Source: VRUE01 sp963837695
GTDB taxonomy: Bacteria; Actinomycetota; Thermoleophilia; Solirubrobacterales; 70-9
NCBI GenBank assembly: GCA_963837695.1
Contig: CAWINZ010000005.1
Location: forward strand, 1,426,001-1,490,000
Direction: 5' to 3'
DNA length: 64,000 nucleotides
The translations under genes were made by a program, and so were the position numbers. This document shows, in pieces, positions 50,868-58,391 of the stretch. The notes under the pieces were generated by a model. That model was given only the letters and a program-made list of their open reading frames with translations, was not told the DNA's origin and did no database searches. Each line of letters starts with the position of its first letter. Position 1 is the first letter of the stretch.

Positions 50868-51269
50868 ATGCAGGTACGGGACGGCATGTCTGAGGTGGTT
50901 CTGACCGTGGGCCCATCGCACACGCTGCGCGAGGCAGCGACGATGATGGTTGAGAAAGGGATCGGCGCGGCGCTGGTGACCGACGACGAGCGGCCGGTGC
51001 CGTGCATCGTCACCGAGCGCGACATCCTCAACTCGCTCGGGCGCGGCGAGGACCCCGACACCGAGCTCGTCGCCGAGCACATGAGCGAGGGCGTCGTCGC
51101 TGCCGAGCCCGAGTGGAGCCTCGAGCACGCGGCCGCCGAGATGTCGACTCGCGGCATCCGTCACCTGGTCGTCTTCGACGCCGGCGAGACGGTCGGCGTG
51201 CTTTCGATCCGCGACATCGTGCGGGTTTGGACCAGCGCCGGTGCGACCTCGGGGATGACGCCTGATTGA
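50868..51269 (+). CDS. CBS-domain pair protein
   Basis: 133 residues, ATG 50868. Two CBS domains: RDGMSEVVLTVGPSHTLREA with VTDDERPVPCIVTERDIL, and EHMSEGVVAAEPEWSLEHAA with HLVVFDAGETVGVLSIRDIV. Stand-alone nucleotide sensor type, ligand unknown. Ends just before repeat D2. Confidence 0.88.
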   Translation: MQVRDGMSEVVLTVGPSHTLREAATMMVEKGIGAALVTDDERPVPCIVTERDILNSLGRGEDPDTELVAEHMSEGVVAAEPEWSLEHAAAEMSTRGIRHLVVFDAGETVGVLSIRDIVRVWTSAGATSGMTPD

Positions 51270-51277
51270 AGAGAGCC

Positions 51278-51379
51278 CATCCGGCAGGGCTTTCACTTAA
51301 CTTTTTCGGTGGATTGCGGGTGGGCTGTCGCCCGAGACCGACACCGAAAAAGTACAAGACGTTCCAGCCCTACCGGATG
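51278..51379. repeat. Palindromic repeat family D, copy 2
   Basis: 102 bp between the convergent CBS gene and the subunit IV-like gene. Outer arms CATCCGGCAGGGCT and AGCCCTACCGGATG pair with one mismatch. Its reverse complement carries the copy 1 core (ACGTCTTGTACTTTTTCG and CGAAAAAGTTAAGTGAA). Opposite orientation to copy 1, and the outermost arm bases differ. Confidence 0.75.
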
Positions 51380-51388
51380 TGTTCTTGC

Positions 51389-51679
51389 TCAGGGGCGGGG
51401 CGGTGAAATGGTTTCTACGGGGAGCACTGCCCCGCGGGTGTGCTGCTTGCGCGGAAGACGGAAGTAGTCCTGCGTCGCAAGCTTGATCATCGCCCGCAGG
51501 GCGAAGAGCAGGACGACTATCGCGATGATCGAGTAGATCCAGCCGCGGACCATGAAGCCCTCGGCGAAGATTCCGCAAACCGCGCCGGCGGCGCCGAAGG
51601 CGAAGAAGGCGGGTGCCCAAGAGGGCCGGGTTGGGTAGACGAGCTCGCCGGGCTCGGGGATGTCGCGGTGCTCGCTCAC
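51389..51679 (-). CDS. Small oxidase subunit IV-like membrane protein
   Basis: 96 residues, GTG 51679. A soluble N-terminus (EHRDIPEPGELVYPTRPSW), then two helices (APAFFAFGAAGAVCGIFAEG, WIYSIIAIVVLLFALRAMI) and a basic tail. Size, topology and position among oxidase genes suggest a CtaF/subunit IV-like accessory subunit, but sequence identity to that family is not established by eye. Its start overlaps the stop of the 37-residue gene upstream. Confidence 0.6.
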   Translation of the reverse strand: MSEHRDIPEPGELVYPTRPSWAPAFFAFGAAGAVCGIFAEGFMVRGWIYSIIAIVVLLFALRAMIKLATQDYFRLPRKQHTRGAVLPVETISPPRP

Positions 51680-51789
51680 GATGCGATGTAGAGGGTTGCG
51701 GCGACGAAGCAGAGGGCGAAGATCGCCGCGGCGATGCCCCCTGCCACCAAGCCTGCGGCCATATCTCGTCTGGAGGTCTCGCGATCCAC
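51676..51789 (-). CDS. 37-residue single-helix membrane protein (oxidase microprotein candidate)
   Basis: GTG 51789 gives MDRETSRRDMAAGLVAGGIA..., with one transmembrane helix ending CFVAATLYIAS. The TGA stop overlaps the next GTG (GTGA, 51676-51679), a coupling typical of real operon genes. Single-helix subunits such as oxidase subunit IIa are of this size. ATG at 51759 is an alternative start, which would remove the charged N-terminus. Confidence 0.5.
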   Translation of the reverse strand: MDRETSRRDMAAGLVAGGIAAAIFALCFVAATLYIAS

Positions 51790-51834
51790 GGGCGGATTTC
51801 TATCAGGCAGGCAGGGCGTCGGTCGCCGGGGCTT

Positions 51835-52731
51835 CTAAAGCCGGACGTCTATCGGCATCGTCAGGAAGAGCAGCGCCAGATAGGCGAGCGAGAAGAGGTA
51901 GGTGCGCAGCGCCCAGCGCCGGTCGGCGCTGCGCAGCAGTCGGACGGCGCAGTAGATGAAGCCGGCGCCGAGCGTCATCGAGCCGGCCAGGTAGACGAGC
52001 CCGAAGCCGCCCGCGCAGAAGGGCAACTGCGTCACTGCGTAGAGCAGGATCGTGTAGAGGAGGATCTGGCGGCGCGTCTCGGCCTCGCCGCGGACGACGG
52101 GCATCATCGGCACGCCGGCCTTCGCGTACTCGTCCTTCATCAGCAGCGAGAGCGCCCAGAAGTGGGGCGGAGTCCAGAAGAAGACGATCGCGAAGAGGAA
52201 GAAGGCGGTGCCGCTGAGGCCGCCGGTCACGGCGGCCCAGGCGACGAGGGGGGGCACGGCGCCGGCGGCGCCGCCGATGACGATGTTCTGCGGGGTGGTG
52301 CGCTTGAGCCAGAGCGTGTAGACAAAGACGTAGCCGGCGAAGCCGGAGAACGAGAGCGCGGCGGCGAGGGGGTTGACCGCGCTCGCCAGGAGGGTGAAGG
52401 AGCAGAGCTCGAGCAGGGCGCCGAAGCCGATCGCGGTCCTTGCCGAGATGCGCCCGCTGGCAACCGGTCGGTCGGCCGTGCGCGCCATCGTGCGGTCGAT
52501 GTCCCGGTCGATCGCGTGGTTGATCGCCCCGGCGCCACCGGCGGAGAGGGCGCCGCCGAGGCAGGTGAGGAAGACGAGCCCGAGCGAGGGCTCGCCGGCC
52601 ACGTACATCGTCGTCACCGTGGTGAAGAGCAGCAGCGACTGCACCTTCGGCTTGGTCAGCGTGAGGAAATCGCGCCACAGCGAAGGTACGGCGGTGCGCT
52701 GCGGGATGGCAGCCGTCTGGGCGCCGCTCAT
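51835..52731 (-). CDS. ctaB: Protohaem IX farnesyltransferase (haem O synthase)
   Basis: 298 residues, nine helices. UbiA-family prenyltransferase: TKPKVQSLLLFTTVTTMYVA, NHAIDRDIDRTMARTADRPVASGR (Asp-rich prenyl-diphosphate site), and IVFFWTPPHFWALSLLMKDEYAKAGVPMMPVV. Supplies haem O to CtaA. ATG 52731, seven bases from the subunit I-like gene on the same strand. Confidence 0.95.
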   Translation of the reverse strand: MSGAQTAAIPQRTAVPSLWRDFLTLTKPKVQSLLLFTTVTTMYVAGEPSLGLVFLTCLGGALSAGGAGAINHAIDRDIDRTMARTADRPVASGRISARTAIGFGALLELCSFTLLASAVNPLAAALSFSGFAGYVFVYTLWLKRTTPQNIVIGGAAGAVPPLVAWAAVTGGLSGTAFFLFAIVFFWTPPHFWALSLLMKDEYAKAGVPMMPVVRGEAETRRQILLYTILLYAVTQLPFCAGGFGLVYLAGSMTLGAGFIYCAVRLLRSADRRWALRTYLFSLAYLALLFLTMPIDVRL

Positions 52732-52737
52732 GGGTGG

Positions 52738-54423
52738 CTAGGCTACCGGCTGGCGCTCAGCGGCCGGCTGCTCCGCCCGGGCACTGCGGTGGGCGATCGC
52801 CTCGCGGATGTCGCGCATCGGCCTGGCGCTGCGCACGTCCGGCAGTAGGTCGAAGTTGTGTGGCTCCGGCGGTGAGAGCGCGAACCACTCGAGCGAATCG
52901 CCGCCCCAGGCGTCATGTCCGGCCGGGACGCCGCCCTCACGGCTGAGGATCGCGTTGACCAGGGTCATCACGATGCCGGCGGCGAGGATGAAGGCGCCGA
53001 TCGTGGCAATCAGGTTGTAGGCGTCGAGGCCGGTGGAGCCGAAGAACTTGTAGGCGTCGACCACCTGGCCGTCGTCGGTGCCGGCGAGCATCAGGGGGAC
53101 GAAGGCGACGAGCGTGCCGAGCAGCATCGTCCAGAAGGAGAAGCGCGCCAGCGTCTCGCCCATGGTGCGTCCCGTCATCTTCGGGAACCACCAGTGCAGG
53201 GCCGCGAAGCCGCCGAAGACGGCGCCGCCGACGAGGGCGAAGTGGGTTGCCGCGGTGCTGTCGGTGGTGTGTTGGAGGCGCCAGCCGAGCGCCACCATCG
53301 AGTGGTTCATCTCAGCCGCGAGGCCGATCGCGATGGCGACGATCGCTCCGGCGGCGAAGAGCAGCGGCGCCCGCATCTTCACCGTGCCGCCCGCGAGCGT
53401 GGCGATCAGGTTGAAGAAGATCAGGCCGAAGGGCACGATCAGCGCCAGCGACATGATCATCGCGAAGTACATCCAGCCGATTCCGATCGGCGCCGTGTAC
53501 ATATTCTGGATCCAGGCGAGCGTGCCGATGACGCCGATCGCGACCAGCGAGCCGATCACGGCGCCGCGGTTGAAGAGGGGCTTGCGGGACAGGGCCGGGA
53601 CGATCTCGGCGATCGCGCCCAGGGCGAAGACCAGGATCAGCATGTAGGCGCCGGTGTAGAAGATCCAGCTCAGGTGCTGCCAGAGCAGCGGCGAGCCCCC
53701 GGCGTCCCCGGCGAAGAAGATGCCGTCAAAGTTGCGGTCGATCAGCAGCATCGTGATCGCCGCCAGCATCACCGCTCCGATTACGAGCAGCAGCCAGGAG
53801 GAGATCGCCGCCGCCCAGGCGAAGACCGGCAGCCGCCGCCAGGCCATTCCCGGCGCGCGCAGGCGGCGCAGCGTGGCGACGAGGTCGACTGCGATCAGCA
53901 CGAAGCCGAGCGTTGCCAGGCCGGTGGCCGCGGCCCAGGCGTCGACGCCGTTGTTGGGCAGGAAGGCGATTCCCGAGAGCGGCGGCAGCGGGTTGACGCC
54001 GGCCTCGGTCGGGGTGAAGAGGAAGCCCGAGTAGAGGACGGTGGCGCCGGCGATGAAGAGCCAGGTGCCGAGTTGGCCGAGCCGGGGCAGCGCGGTTCCG
54101 CGGGCGCCGATCTGCAGCGGCGCCACGTAGTAGAAGAAGCCGAGCGCGAACGGCACCGCAAAGAAGAAGATCGCGGTCGCGCCGTAGAGCGAGAGCATGC
54201 GGTTGAAGGTGACCGGGTTGAGGAAGGTGTTCTCGGGGATCGCCAGCTGCAGGCGCATCAACAGCAACTCGACCACCGCGAGGAAGAGGAAGCCGAGGGC
54301 ACCGGTGATCAGGACGCGGCCGAGGTCCTTGTGATCGGGGCTGGTCGCGATCTCGACCCAGCGGGCGCGGCGCGGCGCAAAGCCGTCGACGACCAGCTCG
54401 GGATTGCGTGCGGGCGCGCTCAT
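52738..54423 (-). CDS. Oxidase subunit I homologue lacking the metal ligands
   Basis: 561 residues from ATG 54423, full-length 12-helix haem-copper oxidase fold (SPDHKDLGRVL, YYVAPLQIGARGTALPRLG, LWQHLSWIFY, ALHWWFPKMTGRTMGE). Against ctaD at 44955: haem a H152 becomes Y80; Cu-B H328 becomes G258 (YSHP to YTGA); Cu-B H377/H378 become Q306/N307 (AHHM to IQNM); haem a3 H464 becomes A392; only H466 (H394) is kept. It cannot form the binuclear centre. No frameshift or stop, so it is maintained. ATGA overlap with its subunit II partner. Confidence 0.9.
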   Translation of the reverse strand: MSAPARNPELVVDGFAPRRARWVEIATSPDHKDLGRVLITGALGFLFLAVVELLLMRLQLAIPENTFLNPVTFNRMLSLYGATAIFFFAVPFALGFFYYVAPLQIGARGTALPRLGQLGTWLFIAGATVLYSGFLFTPTEAGVNPLPPLSGIAFLPNNGVDAWAAATGLATLGFVLIAVDLVATLRRLRAPGMAWRRLPVFAWAAAISSWLLLVIGAVMLAAITMLLIDRNFDGIFFAGDAGGSPLLWQHLSWIFYTGAYMLILVFALGAIAEIVPALSRKPLFNRGAVIGSLVAIGVIGTLAWIQNMYTAPIGIGWMYFAMIMSLALIVPFGLIFFNLIATLAGGTVKMRAPLLFAAGAIVAIAIGLAAEMNHSMVALGWRLQHTTDSTAATHFALVGGAVFGGFAALHWWFPKMTGRTMGETLARFSFWTMLLGTLVAFVPLMLAGTDDGQVVDAYKFFGSTGLDAYNLIATIGAFILAAGIVMTLVNAILSREGGVPAGHDAWGGDSLEWFALSPPEPHNFDLLPDVRSARPMRDIREAIAHRSARAEQPAAERQPVA

Positions 54424-55118
54424 GGCGTTTCTCCGTTTTCGATCAGGCCGACGACGCGGTCCTGGGCGGCCTGGATGTCTTCCTTCTGCGTTTCGATGAA
54501 GGCTTCGTATTCCTCCGGCGAGACGACTTCGACTTCGGTGCGCATCGCCGCGTAGGCCTGGCCGGAGAGGGTCGCCGCCTGGCCGGAGTAGGTGCCTTCT
54601 TCGTCGGCGCGGAAGGTCACGTGATTGGTCTTGCCCGGGACGGCGTCGCGCTTGCCGGCCAGGTCGGGCAGGTCCCAGGTGTGGACGACGTCGGTCGAGA
54701 CCAGGTCGAGCTCGACCGTGGTGTCGACCGGGACGACGAGCTTGAAATAGGAGAAGGCTTCGTTCGGGTAGTCGTAGCGCCACAGCCACTGCTGCCCGGT
54801 CGCCTGGATCTTCAGCGGCTCGGAGTGGGCGACCTGAAGGCCCGCGGCGCCCGTGAGCGGCGTCTCGCGCGCCTTGTCGGTGTAGACGATGCTGAGCACG
54901 AGGAGCACTGCGGCGAAAGCTCCCAGCGCCGCGCCGACGCGGAGCTGGATGCGCCGCCCACCGGTGAGCTGGCGTGGCTCGGCGCCGCGCTCGGCGCGGT
55001 AGCGGCGCAGCACGTAGAGCAAACCGACCACGACGGCGACGACGAGGATCGTCGCGGCGACGAAGCCGATCCAAAGCAGAGTGTCGATCTGGTCGGTGCC
55101 AGGGCTGTGAGGCGTCAA
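54420..55118 (-). CDS. Oxidase subunit II homologue lacking the Cu-A site
   Basis: 232 residues, TTG 55118. Two N-terminal helices and the cupredoxin domain with the conserved aromatic strip (QQWLWRYDYP). Against ctaC: H170 is kept as H146, but C205 becomes A181, E207 becomes T183, C209 becomes S185, H213 becomes Y189; M216 is kept as M192 (AATLSGQAYAAM). Cu-A cannot assemble. Paired with the ligand-less subunit I by an ATGA overlap. Glu is mostly GAA. Confidence 0.9.
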   Translation of the reverse strand: MTPHSPGTDQIDTLLWIGFVAATILVVAVVVGLLYVLRRYRAERGAEPRQLTGGRRIQLRVGAALGAFAAVLLVLSIVYTDKARETPLTGAAGLQVAHSEPLKIQATGQQWLWRYDYPNEAFSYFKLVVPVDTTVELDLVSTDVVHTWDLPDLAGKRDAVPGKTNHVTFRADEEGTYSGQAATLSGQAYAAMRTEVEVVSPEEYEAFIETQKEDIQAAQDRVVGLIENGETP

Positions 55119-55147
55119 AGCGCGGCCATCCTATACTCGCCGCCCTC

Positions 55148-56089
55148 ATGAAAGGGACCTCGCCATCTCCTGCGCTTCGCAAGGCGGTGCGTGCCGGAGC
55201 AGCCGCCGCGATCGGGGCGGCGATAGCCGTGCCACTGCTGCGCCACCGGGCGCGCATCCCCGCCCCGGTGACGGTCGTGGCCTGCGCCGGGGGTCCGCTC
55301 GGACTGGCCGTTTTGTATCCCCGCTCCCACAAGCGCGACGTCGCCATGTACGCCTTGCAGATGTGGGCCTTCACGATGGTCCACGAGTTGCCCTACGACA
55401 ACGCCGAGCGGCTCCGCTCCCGCCTTCAGGTCCGCTACCCGATCGTCGCCGACCGTGCCATCGGCCTCGGTCGGTTGCCCAACGTGCGTTTGCAGCGGGG
55501 CCTCGCCCGGTTGCGGCGGGTCGGGACGCTCAACCGCTTCCTCACCTGGGCGCACTGGCTCTGGTTCCTCGAGCCCTATGTCGCGCTGGCGTTCATCCTG
55601 CTCCGCCATCCCGATCGCTTCCCGCACGCCGCCCGCCGGCTAGCGGCGGTCTTCGACATCGGTTGCGCCGCCTACTTCGCCGTCCCGACCGCGCCGCCCT
55701 GGTGGGCCTCGGAGCAGGGCCACACCGGCGAGGAGGTGCGGCGGATCATGGTCGAGGTCGGCGAGGAAACCTGGAAGTCGGCCTGGCCGGGGATGTACTC
55801 GGCGCTCGGCGGCAACCCCTGGGCGGCGATGCCCTCGCTGCATTTCGCGACCTCGGTGACGGCGGCGATCTCGCTGGCCGAGACCGGGCCGACGGCCGGC
55901 GCCGCCGGCTGGGCCTACGCGCTGACGCTCGGCTTTGCCCTCGTCTACCTGGGCGAGCACTACGTCACCGACCTCGTCGCCGGGGCCGGGCTGGTCGCCA
56001 CGGTGCGCGGCGGGGAGCACCTCGCCGAGCCGGCCGTCATCGCGGTGAATCGACGCCTGCAGAGTCTGGAGCGCCTGGCGAACGGGTAG
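55148..56089 (+). CDS. PAP2-superfamily membrane phosphatase/inositolphosphotransferase-like protein
   Basis: 313 residues, ATG 55148. About six helices. PAP2 motifs PSLHFATSVTAAIS and YLGEHYVTDLVAGAGL with the two catalytic His; the first motif (KxxxxxxRP) is not obvious, as in the Aur1/Ipt1-like PAP2_3 group. Acts on a lipid phosphate or transfers a phospho-head group. Followed within 11 bp by the flippase-like gene. Confidence 0.8.
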   Translation: MKGTSPSPALRKAVRAGAAAAIGAAIAVPLLRHRARIPAPVTVVACAGGPLGLAVLYPRSHKRDVAMYALQMWAFTMVHELPYDNAERLRSRLQVRYPIVADRAIGLGRLPNVRLQRGLARLRRVGTLNRFLTWAHWLWFLEPYVALAFILLRHPDRFPHAARRLAAVFDIGCAAYFAVPTAPPWWASEQGHTGEEVRRIMVEVGEETWKSAWPGMYSALGGNPWAAMPSLHFATSVTAAISLAETGPTAGAAGWAYALTLGFALVYLGEHYVTDLVAGAGLVATVRGGEHLAEPAVIAVNRRLQSLERLANG

Positions 56090-56099
56090 CGTCTCCAGC

Positions 56100-57257
56100 G
56101 TGTCTCCCGAGCAGCCGGCGAACGGAAACGGCGGCTACGAACTGCCGCTCTTCACGCGGCGGCGTATTGCGCAGACGCTGCTTGTCGTCCTCGCGCTGCT
56201 GATCTGCATCTACTTCCTCTTTCCGAAGCTGGTCGGGTTGGGGGATGCGCTGAGCAAGCTCGGCGAAGCCGACCTGATGTGGATCGCCGTGGCGATCGGC
56301 TTCAACGTGATCGCGATCGCCACCTACATCGCCCTCTTCAAGGCCGTGGTCGGGGGCGACACGCTGCGCCTGCGCTGGTCGGAGACGTACGAGATCAACA
56401 TGGCCGGGGTCGCGGCGACGCTGCTCTTCTCGGCTGCCGGTGCCGGCGGCATCGCCCTGACCTACTGGGCATTGCGCAAGGCCGGAATGCAGCGGCGCGA
56501 CGTCGGCCGGCGGATGGTCGCCTTCCTCGCCCTGCACTACGTCTTCTACCCGGTGGCGCTGATCGTCTTCGGCGTCCTGCTGCGGACCGGTGTCCTTCCC
56601 GGCGAGCACTCGGTTGAGCTGACCGTGGTGCCGGCGGCTGTGGCGGGCGTCCTGCTCATTCTCGGCGTGCTGTTGGCGCTGATTCCATCCGACCTGGGGA
56701 AGCGGGTGGCTGCTCACGCCAGGGGGGAGCGGGCGCAGTCGATCGCCGCCAACATCGCCAAAGTGCCGGCGATCGCCGCCGAAGGGTTCAGGTTTGCACT
56801 CAGCCTCTTCGCCCATCCCTCGCGCGGCGGCCTCGCGGTGATCGGCGCGGCGGGCTTCTGGGCAGCCAACATCGGCATCCTCTGGGCTTCGTTCCAGGCT
56901 TTCGGGGTGGAAGTGCCGATCGCCGTCGTCGTGCAGGGCTTCTTCCTCGGCATGGTCGCCAACCTCTTTCCGCTCGCGCCGGCGGGGGTGGGGGCGGTCG
57001 ACGCCGGCATGATCGGCGCCTTCGTGCTCTTCGGCATCCCCGAGGAGACGGTCTTCCCGGCGATCCTGGTCTACCGCCTGGTCGCTTTCTGGCTGCCGAT
57101 CCCACCCGGCATCGTCGCCTTCTTCCAGCTGCGCAAACGGGTCGCCCAGTGGGAAGAGGAGGGCCTGCCGGTGGACAGGGGAGTTACTATACAAAGTAAA
57201 GTATTGGACGGCACCGCGGCCGACGGGCCGATTTCCGGCGATATGGACCGGGTTTAG
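56100..57257 (+). CDS. Lysylphosphatidylglycerol-synthase-TM/flippase-like membrane protein
   Basis: 385 residues, GTG 56100. Eight or so helices of the UPF0104/LPG_synthase_TM family (INMAGVAATLLFSAAGAGG, LFPLAPAGVGAVDAGMIGAF, YRLVAFWLPIPPGIVAFFQL), which includes lipid flippases and MprF membrane parts; no aminoacyl transferase domain. It probably moves a lipid together with the PAP2 protein upstream. The last residues ADGPISGDMDRV and the TAG stop lie inside repeat A copy 3. Confidence 0.85.
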   Translation: MSPEQPANGNGGYELPLFTRRRIAQTLLVVLALLICIYFLFPKLVGLGDALSKLGEADLMWIAVAIGFNVIAIATYIALFKAVVGGDTLRLRWSETYEINMAGVAATLLFSAAGAGGIALTYWALRKAGMQRRDVGRRMVAFLALHYVFYPVALIVFGVLLRTGVLPGEHSVELTVVPAAVAGVLLILGVLLALIPSDLGKRVAAHARGERAQSIAANIAKVPAIAAEGFRFALSLFAHPSRGGLAVIGAAGFWAANIGILWASFQAFGVEVPIAVVVQGFFLGMVANLFPLAPAGVGAVDAGMIGAFVLFGIPEETVFPAILVYRLVAFWLPIPPGIVAFFQLRKRVAQWEEEGLPVDRGVTIQSKVLDGTAADGPISGDMDRV

Positions 57258-57268
57258 GCCCATCGGCG
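57219..57268. repeat. Palindromic repeat family A, copy 3 (spans a stop codon)
   Basis: 50 bp with GCCGACGGGCC and GGCCCATCGGC arms. Provides the last residues and the TAG stop of the flippase-like gene, in the same frame as copy 1 (ADGPISGD). The right half lies upstream of trxB. Confidence 0.8.
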
Positions 57269-57288
57269 TGGCTAGACTGGTGGTTTAG

Positions 57289-58299
57289 ATGACTGAGACG
57301 AAAAAAGTTGAGAACGTGATCGTCGTCGGCGGTGGGCCGGCTGGCTATACCGCCGCCCTCTACACCTCGCGGGCCAACCTCGAGCCGCTCGTCTTCGAGG
57401 GCTTTCAGTGGGGCGGGCAGCTGCAGAACACGACCGACGTCGAGAACTACCCGGGCTACCCCGAAGGGATCATGGGGCCGGAGATGATGAACCAGTTCCG
57501 TGCCCAGGCGGAGCGGTTCGGGACGCGCTTCGTCACCGACGACGTCGACCGGGTCGAGCTCAGCCCCGACGGCGGCGTCCACAGGGTCTTCCTCGGCGAC
57601 GAGGAGCACATCGCCAAGACCGTGATCCTGGCGATGGGCGCGGAGCCGCGCCGGCTCGGCATTCCCGGTGAGATGGAGCTGAGCGGCTGTGGCGTATCCA
57701 CCTGCGGCGTCTGCGACGGCGCCTTCTTCAAGGGCAAAAAGGTGATCGTGATCGGCGGTGGCGACTCGGCGATGGAGGATGCGATCTTCGTCTCTAAGTT
57801 CGCCAGCGAGCTGACCATCGTCAACCGCCGCGACGAGTTCCGCGCCTCCGAGATCATGCGCGCGCGCGCCGCCGAGCGACCCAACATCGAGTTCAAGACC
57901 CCCTTCGTCCCCGAGGAGTTCGTCGCCGGCGACGCCGGCAACCTCGACCACGTGCGGCTGCGCAACGCCGAGACGGGGGAGACCGAGGACGTCGGCACCG
58001 AAGGCGCCTTCGTCGCGATCGGCCACATCCCGAAATCGGAGGTCGTCGTCGACCAAGTCGACACCGACGAGGACGGCTACATCCGCACCGAGCCCGGTTC
58101 GACCAAGACCAATCTGCCCGGCGTCTTCGCCGTCGGCGACGTCGTCGACCACACCTACCGCCAGGCGGTCACCGCCGCCGGCACCGGCTGCATGGGCGCC
58201 CTCGACGCCGAGTGGTACCTCCGCGACACCCCGCCCAGCCCCGAGGCTCACTGGGCTCCGGGCGGCGAGCCTTCGGAGATAGCTCCTAAGCCCGCCTGA
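57289..58299 (+). CDS. trxB: Thioredoxin reductase (or close FAD/NAD disulfide reductase)
   Basis: 336 residues. FAD motif VIVVGGGPAGYTAALYTSRA, NADPH motif VIVIGGGDSAMEDAIFVSKF and the redox Cys pair in STCGVCDGAFFKG; the usual pair is CATC, so the intervening residues are unusual but the cysteines are present. The FAD tail GVFAVGDVVDHTYRQAVTAAGTGC is complete. No thioredoxin gene is adjacent. The last codons form one arm of repeat C3. Confidence 0.93.
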   Translation: MTETKKVENVIVVGGGPAGYTAALYTSRANLEPLVFEGFQWGGQLQNTTDVENYPGYPEGIMGPEMMNQFRAQAERFGTRFVTDDVDRVELSPDGGVHRVFLGDEEHIAKTVILAMGAEPRRLGIPGEMELSGCGVSTCGVCDGAFFKGKKVIVIGGGDSAMEDAIFVSKFASELTIVNRRDEFRASEIMRARAAERPNIEFKTPFVPEEFVAGDAGNLDHVRLRNAETGETEDVGTEGAFVAIGHIPKSEVVVDQVDTDEDGYIRTEPGSTKTNLPGVFAVGDVVDHTYRQAVTAAGTGCMGALDAEWYLRDTPPSPEAHWAPGGEPSEIAPKPA

Positions 58300-58391
58300 C
58301 CGGCGCATTTCGGCGTCCTCGGTCGCTCGTGTGCAGAGACCGAACTTCCCTCCCTGCGTCCTTGAACTGCTTGGTCAGGCGAGCTTAGGAG
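58283..58391. repeat. Terminator-like repeat family C, copy 3
   Basis: Arms CTCCTAAGCCCGCCTGACC (58283-58301) and GGTCAGGCGAGCTTAGGAG (58373-58391) pair in 18 of 19 positions and include the 3' ends and stop codons of both convergent genes, trxB and greA. Core ends GTCCTCGGTCG and CTCCCTGCGTCC match C1; the middle is shorter. Confidence 0.7.

Noticed and set aside
43954..51379. Composite transposon bounded by the repeat D copies
   Set aside because: No transposase lies between them and the content is core respiratory genes; described as a repeat pair only.
57289..58299. trxB being non-functional because CATC is replaced by CGVC
   Set aside because: Both cysteines are present; the middle residues vary in this family.
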